From positions 62,001 through 126,000 of the forward strand of contig NZ_JBITDV010000013.1 of assembly GCF_044454545.1 (NCBI RefSeq): a stretch of DNA of 64,000 bases, in the 5' to 3' direction. The notes beneath the pieces are model-generated. The model saw only the letters and a program-made list of their open reading frames with translations. It was not told where the DNA came from and searched no databases. Within the stretch, counting starts at the first letter, position 1; each line of letters opens with the position of its first letter. Below, piece by piece: positions 58,518-64,000 of the stretch. The stretch is from Cryptosporangium sp044454545. Its GTDB lineage: Bacteria > Actinomycetota > Actinomycetes > Mycobacteriales > Cryptosporangiaceae. Position numbers and translations under genes: made by a program.

Positions 58518-59155
58518 CGCCGGATCCCGGCGCACGTCCGCCGAGCGCGCGCAGCGTCCGCACCCGCCGGGCCGTCCTGGACGCCACGGCGGCGCTACTG
58601 GCCGAGGGCGGCCTCGGAGCCGCCACCATCGACGCGATTCGCGATCGCTCGGGCGTCTCCAAGACGACCGTCTACAAGCACTGGCCCAACCGTCTGTGCG
58701 TCGCCGTCGACGCCTTCGCCGACCGGTTGGCCCTCGACGCCGCCTTGCCGGACACCGGCACCGCCCGCGGTGACCTCGTCGAGCAGATCCGTCGCGTCGC
58801 CAGGTTCTACGCGTCCCCGATCGGCCGGGTCTTCGCTCAGCTGCTTGCCGCCGCCGCTCAGGATCCCGACGCGGCCGGGTGGTTGCGCGACCGCTTGCTA
58901 AACAGCCGACGCGACGGCGCCCAGCAGCTCTGGGGGCGGGCGGTCGCTCGCGGCGAGGCCCGAGATCTCGACCCCGACATCGCCCTCGACGTCGCGTTCG
59001 GACCGGTGATGTGGCGCTTGCTGCGCGGGCAGAAACCGTTCACCGAAGCCGAGGCGGGCCAGGTGGCGGACGCGGTCCTCGACGGGCTGCTCGCTGCGAC
59101 TCCGCGCGAGCGCCCGTTGCCGGTGTCACGGGGGACCGCCTCCGGCGACGGGTGA
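58514..59155 (+). CDS. TetR/AcrR family regulator
   Basis: A 213-aa protein from ATG 58514, which overlaps the SDR stop (ATGA). The HTH is RAVLDATAALLAEGGLGAAT, then IRDRSGVSKTTVYKHWPNRL (about residues 18-62). The C-terminal domain has FYASPIGRVFAQLLAAAAQD, of the TetR_C_16-like group. Likely represses its own operon through the GTGAACTG repeat. Confidence 0.92.
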   Translation: MTPDPGARPPSARSVRTRRAVLDATAALLAEGGLGAATIDAIRDRSGVSKTTVYKHWPNRLCVAVDAFADRLALDAALPDTGTARGDLVEQIRRVARFYASPIGRVFAQLLAAAAQDPDAAGWLRDRLLNSRRDGAQQLWGRAVARGEARDLDPDIALDVAFGPVMWRLLRGQKPFTEAEAGQVADAVLDGLLAATPRERPLPVSRGTASGDG

Positions 59156-59164
59156 GAGGCGGGC

Positions 59165-60925
59165 TCACCCGAGGTCCCAGCGGGCCAGCGGGCCGGGCTC
59201 GTACCGGCAGACGGCTCCCGTGCGGATGTGCTCGTAGAGGTGCCGGCCGAGCGCCGGGTCGACCTCGGCGATGCGGAGCAACGCGCCCACGATCGCTTTG
59301 CGCACCGCGACCCGGGCTCGTTCGGCCGTGGAACCGGTGCTGCGGCGTCGTCCGCCGAGTCCGAGCGCGGCGTCGAGTTGCTCGGCGAGCGCATCGCGCT
59401 CGGTGCTGAGCCGGGAGTCCTCGTTGTCCCCGAGCAGCTGATCGAGCTCGGTCAGGCGACGCCGGTACGCGGCGATCGCCTGCTCGTCGAGGAGGTCACC
59501 CGTGTCGGCTTGAAGAACCGTCGCCTGACCGGCTCCGGCGCTCATCAGGTCCAGCGCGCTGATGTCGGTTCCGGGAGCCGACAGGAGGAGGTGCAGGTAG
59601 CCCAGGCCGCGCACGCTGGGCACCGTCGCCGACCCGGCCCGCCACAACCGACCTCCCGGAAGCGGGTGCAGGACGAACGTCTCGGCGTGCCGCGCCGAGG
59701 GCGCCGACCAGCGTTCCAGGCGTGCGCGCCACCAACTCGCACCGATCCGCTGGTAGGTGGTCAGCGCCTGGTCGCGCAGCCGGTGGGCGGTCGCGTCGTG
59801 GCCGAGCAGGGCATGACCGCGGGCGAGGGTGTCGTCGGTGACGCCGTGGAACATCACGGCGCCGGCGTTGATGACCGCGCGGCCCTCGTACGCGGTGAGC
59901 AGGTCGGTGGCGGCGTCCACGACATCGAGGGCGTCGGTGGCGATCGCGGCTTCCAGGGTGCACTGGAGGGTGAGCAGCCAGTCGGCGTCGCGGGGCAGGC
60001 CGGCGAGGATGTTCGGGCTGAGATGCCCGACCAGGGCGGCCGCGCGGTCGAGCCGGCCCGCTCCGACCCAGACCCAGGCTCCTTCGGCCAGAATCGTCGG
60101 GGACCCCTCGGCGAGCCCGAACTCCTCGAAGACGACCGCTTCGTCGGCGCAGGTCTCCTCGTCTCCGGCCAGGAGGGCCGGGTAGGCGGTCATCGCGTGG
60201 AGCACGTTCTCGTGATCGGCGATGAAAGTCGCGGCCGCCGCATCCCGGGCGACGCTGCGCAGGTAGGCGGCGGTGTCGAAGCGGCCCCGCAGCAGGTCGA
60301 CGGCCAGGCGGCGGGACGCGCCGAAGAACCGGGCCTCCGCCGACTGTTCACCGAGCCTCTCGAGCGCCCGGAGCTGACGATGGACAGCGGGCAGGTCGAG
60401 CGTCTCGAACGCGACGGTCAGGCCCCAGAGGTGGGCCTGCTGGCGAGCCCGGGATTCGAGCAGATGCGCGACCGTCTCGTCGAGCTCGGCCGCCCAGGCC
60501 CGACGGCGCGAGAGGTCGTCCGGTCCCCAGTGGGCGGTCAGCGTCGCGTCCAGACAATCGGCGAGTACGGCCGGATCCGAGCCGCCGCGTGCGAACGCGA
60601 CGGCCTGGTCGGCGAAGCCGATCGCCCGGGCCGGCTGACCGCTGTAGGCCCACGTCCGCGCGATCGTGGCCGCGAGCCGCGCTTTCGCGACGGGGTCGTC
60701 GACCTGCACGTAGACCGCGTGCAGCCGGGCCGGGAGCAGACCGGCGCCGACGTCGAAGCGCTGTCCGCGAGACAACCCGAGTACGGCTCGGGTCGCCGCG
60801 GACAGGTCTCCGGCGGCGAGCGCGAGGGTGGCGACCTCGTCGTAGGTGGCCATCGCGTCAGCTCCTCGACCGGCCGCCAGCAAGCGGTCGGCCCGGTCGA
60901 GGAGATCGCCGATCGGCTCGGTCAC
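59165..60925 (-). CDS. Large TPR-like helical protein with C-terminal regulator-associated domain
   Basis: A 586-aa protein. GTG 60925 overlaps the SnoaL gene stop (GTGA); the longer frame to 61105 is a shadow. It is mostly paired helices, TPR-like (LLAAGRGADAMATYDEVATL, then ARLAATIARTWAYSGQPARA). The last 180 residues form another domain: LGYLHLLLSAPGTDISALDL, then AYRRRLTELDQLLGDNEDSR and SDxxLGxHL-like VDPALGRHLYEHIRTGAVCR. That C-terminal domain accompanies large AfsR/LuxR-type ATPase regulators and adenylate cyclases. Here there is no ATPase or HTH. A signalling role is inference. Confidence 0.75.
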   Translation of the reverse strand: MTEPIGDLLDRADRLLAAGRGADAMATYDEVATLALAAGDLSAATRAVLGLSRGQRFDVGAGLLPARLHAVYVQVDDPVAKARLAATIARTWAYSGQPARAIGFADQAVAFARGGSDPAVLADCLDATLTAHWGPDDLSRRRAWAAELDETVAHLLESRARQQAHLWGLTVAFETLDLPAVHRQLRALERLGEQSAEARFFGASRRLAVDLLRGRFDTAAYLRSVARDAAAATFIADHENVLHAMTAYPALLAGDEETCADEAVVFEEFGLAEGSPTILAEGAWVWVGAGRLDRAAALVGHLSPNILAGLPRDADWLLTLQCTLEAAIATDALDVVDAATDLLTAYEGRAVINAGAVMFHGVTDDTLARGHALLGHDATAHRLRDQALTTYQRIGASWWRARLERWSAPSARHAETFVLHPLPGGRLWRAGSATVPSVRGLGYLHLLLSAPGTDISALDLMSAGAGQATVLQADTGDLLDEQAIAAYRRRLTELDQLLGDNEDSRLSTERDALAEQLDAALGLGGRRRSTGSTAERARVAVRKAIVGALLRIAEVDPALGRHLYEHIRTGAVCRYEPGPLARWDLG

Positions 60926-61344
60926 GGTCGCAACAATGTCACTTCCGCCTCGTGACGGCGTACCGCCGCGAGATCCCAGTCTCCGCAGCAGTAGATCGCG
61001 AAGTCGCTGATCAAACCGTCGGTCACGTCGGCGCGGAACATCTCGCGGCAGTACCACGGCGCGCCGGACGCGTCGGTCCAGCGTTCTTCGATCTGCATGA
61101 CCCATCCGACCGGCGTCGGTTCCAGGCGCTCGACCCGGATCGTGCCGGTGAACGGATGATCCGTCCGACGGATCTCGACCAGATCGGCGGCGTTGTCGGT
61201 CTGCAGCCGCCAGTGGGGCAGCGTGATGTCACCGAACACGTCGGGGGCGAACACCTCGTCGGCCCCCTCGCCGGTCTCCATCCACCGCACGAACCGGGCT
61301 GCCACGGCGGGGCCGACTCGCGTCACGTCGAGGTCGGCCGTCAC
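60922..61344 (-). CDS. SnoaL/NTF2-like protein
   Basis: A 140-aa product from GTG 61344 (GTGA overlap with the cupin gene). The cone-shaped NTF2-fold pattern shows: helix VAARFVRWMETGEGADEVFA, then strands DHPFTGTIRVERLEPTPVGW, QIEERWTDASG and CREMFRADVTDGLISDFAIY. It could be an enzyme such as a cyclase or a ligand-binding partner. It is the middle of a three-gene operon. Confidence 0.82.
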   Translation of the reverse strand: MTADLDVTRVGPAVAARFVRWMETGEGADEVFAPDVFGDITLPHWRLQTDNAADLVEIRRTDHPFTGTIRVERLEPTPVGWVMQIEERWTDASGAPWYCREMFRADVTDGLISDFAIYCCGDWDLAAVRRHEAEVTLLRP

Positions 61345-61715
61345 GACGGCACCTCCGCCAGATTGGCGCCGATCACGGACTGGACGGCCTGTAACTCGGA
61401 CGTCGGGCTGAACTCGACGATGCTGGTTCCGGCGGTGATCAGCGGCAGGTGCCCCGGGGGTGCGTAGTACGCGTCGCCCTCGCCGTAGGTCTCTTCGTGG
61501 TCCGGCCACCGGAACGTGATCTGGCCTCCGGTCACCATGCCCCAGTGCGGGCAACTGCACCGATCCTGCGGAAGTCCCACGAAGAACTCGGCCGGATCGA
61601 CGTCGACGGGAAAGCTCTCGAACGCGACCGTGTAGTCGCCCACCTCGGCGTACCGGCCCTGGATCAACTCCTCGTCGACCGTCACCGGCGTGCTCATCGG
61701 ACTGGCTCCGGGCAT
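61341..61715 (-). CDS. Cupin-domain protein
   Basis: A 124-aa product from ATG 61715 with SD gaggaggt. It has a single cupin-like barrel with FFVGLPQDRCSCPHWGMVTG, ITFRWPDHEETYGEGDAYYA and PPGHLPLITAGTSIVEFSP. The Cys-Ser-Cys-Pro-His segment replaces the usual metal-His motif, so metal binding is uncertain. It is the first gene of the operon with the SnoaL and TPR-like proteins. Confidence 0.85.
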   Translation of the reverse strand: MPGASPMSTPVTVDEELIQGRYAEVGDYTVAFESFPVDVDPAEFFVGLPQDRCSCPHWGMVTGGQITFRWPDHEETYGEGDAYYAPPGHLPLITAGTSIVEFSPTSELQAVQSVIGANLAEVPS

Positions 61716-61827
61716 CGCTACCTCCTCGAAATCGGACGTGCTGATACCTGGACCTGCGTGACGCCGGAACTCACACCTGTGACTCCGACGGCTCACGCCG
61801 GTGCCGCTCCGGGCGTTCCGGCCCGGG

Positions 61828-63315
61828 TCAACGGACGAACGCGTCCGCCGCCGCGACGACGACTCGATTCCGTCCGTCCGCCTTCGCGCGATAGAGCGAT
61901 TCGTCGGCAGCGAGTGTCAGCTGTTCGGGCGTGCGGGCATTGTCCGGACTCGCCGCCACGCCGATCGACACGGTCACCTGGAGCCCGGATCCGTCCTGGA
62001 GCGCAACGGGTGTGCCGCAGATCGATTGCCGAACGCGTTCGGCGACGGCTTGCAGTTGCTCGGCATTCGTGGCCGTCACTATGGCCGCGAACTCCTCGCC
62101 GCCGTAGCGAGCGACGACGTCTCCGAGGCGAACCGATTTCGTGAGACGCTGTGCGATCTCTTTCAGGACGACATCACCGGCCTGATGGCCGTACTTGTCG
62201 TTGACCTGCTTGAAGTGATCGGCATCGAGCATGAGCAAGCCGACGCGATTCCCGACCCGGTCCGCGCCGGCCATGGCGACGACGAGTGCCTCGTCGAAGA
62301 ACCGACGCGTGTGCAACCCGGTCAACCCGTCCGTAACCGCCAGTTGGCGTTGGCCGACCACGAGCAGCCAGACTCGCAGCAGCACCAAGCCGGTGAGGGC
62401 GGCGCAGCCTCCTCCCACCACGCGTATCTCCCAGGACGCCCACGAATCGCTACCGATGACGAGAATCGCCGGTGGCACGAGTGACAGGATCGTCATCGTC
62501 GCCACCCGCTGCCCGGAGACGGGCGGCCCGGCGGAGGCCGGGCTCTCGGAGAGCAAGGCCATCGAAGGGTGCAGCGCGGCGGCGGCGAAGAGTGGGGCGG
62601 ACGCGAGAAGCGGTGCGATGGGCGGACTGAGGGGCATTTCGGCGAAAAGGCCGTCGAGTGCCGCGAGCAAATTGGCGGTGTCGCCGAGCAATTGCAAGCC
62701 GATCGCGGCGCAGAGCAGGGCGAGCGACGGTATCAGACGGCTGGGTGTGAGTATCAACTTCACGACCGCGACCACGAGGACGAGGTCGAAGACCGGATTG
62801 GCCGCAGCAACGACCGCCTGCAACTTCGCATCGCCGCTCGCCGTCACCGTGGGTTCGATCGTGAAGAGGACCGAGGGAATTCCCGCACTGACCGCGACGA
62901 TTCCCAGGTCGATCCAGTTAGCGGTGTCGGAGTCGACGCGGCGTCGATGGGACCAGAGCAGCAGGGCGGCGATCAGCGGGGGATAGCCGGCCAGGAAAAA
63001 CGCATAGCTGACGTCGACCGGCACCGTCATCCCGGGCACCAGCAAGCTTCCGAATGCCAGCGTGCAGCCGAGGCAGATCAACCCCTGGTAGGCGAGAAGG
63101 CACCACCAGGGCAGCAGGGAGACCGGGCGGTACCGCCGGATTCCGACGACGATCCCGGCCCACCCGAGCACCTCACCCAGGATCAGCACACCGGATGCCA
63201 CCCGCAGGCTCCCGCCCAGCGGTCCGAAGCCGAGGAACAGCACCGCGGACAGGGGCGCCATGAGCACGAACCAGAACGGCGTCCAGAAGAGCCGCGCCGC
63301 AGGCATCCTGGCCAT
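61828..63315 (-). CDS. Membrane-bound diguanylate cyclase (GGDEF)
   Basis: A 495-aa protein; ATG 63315 has SD gggaga, and the extension to 63414 has no support. Eight to nine membrane helices fill residues 10-315 (MASE-like; LFWTPFWFVLMAPLSAVLFL, SLALLCAAIGLQLLGDTANL). The GGDEF domain runs 325-485 with TDGLTGLHTRRFFDEAL, MLDADHFKQVNDKYGHQAGD, RYGGEEFAAIV and an RxxD inhibitory site five residues before GGEEF. It should make c-di-GMP in response to a membrane signal. Confidence 0.94.
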   Translation of the reverse strand: MARMPAARLFWTPFWFVLMAPLSAVLFLGFGPLGGSLRVASGVLILGEVLGWAGIVVGIRRYRPVSLLPWWCLLAYQGLICLGCTLAFGSLLVPGMTVPVDVSYAFFLAGYPPLIAALLLWSHRRRVDSDTANWIDLGIVAVSAGIPSVLFTIEPTVTASGDAKLQAVVAAANPVFDLVLVVAVVKLILTPSRLIPSLALLCAAIGLQLLGDTANLLAALDGLFAEMPLSPPIAPLLASAPLFAAAALHPSMALLSESPASAGPPVSGQRVATMTILSLVPPAILVIGSDSWASWEIRVVGGGCAALTGLVLLRVWLLVVGQRQLAVTDGLTGLHTRRFFDEALVVAMAGADRVGNRVGLLMLDADHFKQVNDKYGHQAGDVVLKEIAQRLTKSVRLGDVVARYGGEEFAAIVTATNAEQLQAVAERVRQSICGTPVALQDGSGLQVTVSIGVAASPDNARTPEQLTLAADESLYRAKADGRNRVVVAAADAFVR

Positions 63316-63462
63316 GGAAAGTCTCCCGGTTCGACCGTGCGGAGCGACGCCGATCCGGCCGGGCGCGACTCCGTTTTTCCATCGGCACGGCCCGCGCTCA
63401 CCTGAGACGTGCACGGGGGGTCGTCGGGGGCCACGGTGCGGTGCGTCACGCTCGCGGGCGGT

Positions 63463-64000
63463 TCAGTGAGCCGGCTCCGCGGTGAGTAGCGATCGGACGA
63501 GGCGCTCGACGATGTCTTCGAGGGTTGCCGGGATGTCGCGGTCGAAGCTGAGGTAGCGGCGTACGGCCGCGTAGGGCACGTCGACGACGACGAGGAGTAT
63601 TTCCGCGGTCGGGAGTCCGGTCGCGGTCTTGAGGTCGGTTACCAAGCGGCGGACGTCGTCGTCCCAGCGGGCCTGGTCGGCTTCTCGCCAGGTGCGGCTC
63701 TCCGCGGGCCAGGCGTCGGGCTCGAAGGAGCCGAGGCCGGTGAGCAGTACCCGGGCGTCGGCCGGGTGGGCGCGGCACCACGAGACGGTGCGGCGTCCCA
63801 GAGCGGTCGCCGCGGCCACGGGCTCATCGGTGAACAGCGGGTACAGCTCGGTGTGGAAGCTCTGCACGGCCCGGTTCCAGACGGCGGCCAGCAGCGCCGC
63901 GCGGTTGGGAAAGCGGTGGTAGACGGAGCCGCTGGAGACCCCGGCTTCCCGGATGACGCCGGCGATCGTGATGGCGTCCGCGCTCCCGGCCGTGAGCAGT
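63463..64000 (-). CDS. TetR family regulator (5' end beyond the window)
   Basis: The frame is open from the right edge to the stop at 63463-63465, 178 codons visible. The right part encodes the end of the HTH (ITIAGVIREAGVSSGSVYHR, then FPNRAALLAAVWNRAV). The rest is a helical TetR C-terminal domain (LLTGLGSFEPDAWPAESRTW, then PATLEDIVERLVRSLLTAE). Only the first 10-20 residues are missing. Confidence 0.88.
   Translation of the reverse strand, partial: LLTAGSADAITIAGVIREAGVSSGSVYHRFPNRAALLAAVWNRAVQSFHTELYPLFTDEPVAAATALGRRTVSWCRAHPADARVLLTGLGSFEPDAWPAESRTWREADQARWDDDVRRLVTDLKTATGLPTAEILLVVVDVPYAAVRRYLSFDRDIPATLEDIVERLVRSLLTAEPAH

Overview
The window is high-GC DNA with many GTG starts, four-base ATGA/GTGA overlaps, a SARP-type regulator, GAF-ANTAR and STAS/HATPase signalling proteins and a class Ia ribonucleotide reductase under a cobalamin riboswitch. 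This points to a soil-type filamentous or spore-forming actinomycete. I cannot name the genus from sequence alone.

Region 1 (1-17.75 kb) is most of an extracellular contractile injection system (eCIS, Afp/PVC-like). A plus-strand operon enters from the left: baseplate hub assembly chaperone, a long Pro/Ala-rich repeat protein, DUF4255/Afp16-type tube terminator, Afp15-type AAA+ ATPase, a 55-aa protein and a 375-aa cytidine-deaminase-fold protein. It converges on an 11-gene minus-strand operon encoding the CIS tube/LysM adaptors, gpD-like hub, gp5-like OB protein, PAAR tip, gp25, two gpJ-type wedge proteins, a tail-I protein, a DUF6519 protein and a terminal 178-aa protein. Sheath, inner tube and tape measure are not in the window and presumably lie to the left. 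The deaminase has HAE and PCxxC zinc motifs, a long charged disordered leader and visibly lower GC, so it is the prime candidate for the injected toxin. Upstream of the baseplate operon are three perfect heptamers at 11-bp spacing, the geometry of a SARP binding site.

Region 2 (17.75-33.8 kb) is accessory metabolism: amidase, CPBP protease, MFS exporter with a divergent DeoR regulator and a clear operator, a SEC-C/AAA ATPase pair, two aldo-keto reductases, and the hydratase/acetaldehyde dehydrogenase/aldolase trio of meta-cleavage lower pathways with a divergent IclR regulator. Region 3 (33.8-49.4 kb) holds a 1611-residue kinase-ATPase-GAF-GGDEF protein, cydAB, a manganese module (Mn catalase, small membrane protein, NRAMP), a methyltransferase and a stress-signalling cluster. 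Region 4 (49.4-54.6 kb) is nrdAB with tandem NrdR boxes and a B12 riboswitch, then a SpoIIE-type phosphatase. Region 5 (54.6-64 kb) carries a MerR regulator, two TetR-controlled loci, a cupin/SnoaL/TPR-regulator operon, a membrane GGDEF protein and a partial TetR gene.

A recurring theme is genes that have lost internal segments: a histidine kinase and its response regulator, an LLM oxidoreductase, an SDR/LysR pair, a sigma factor that lacks region 2, and two further SDR remnants, plus a small secreted protein with a nonsense codon. All are annotated here as pseudogenes.
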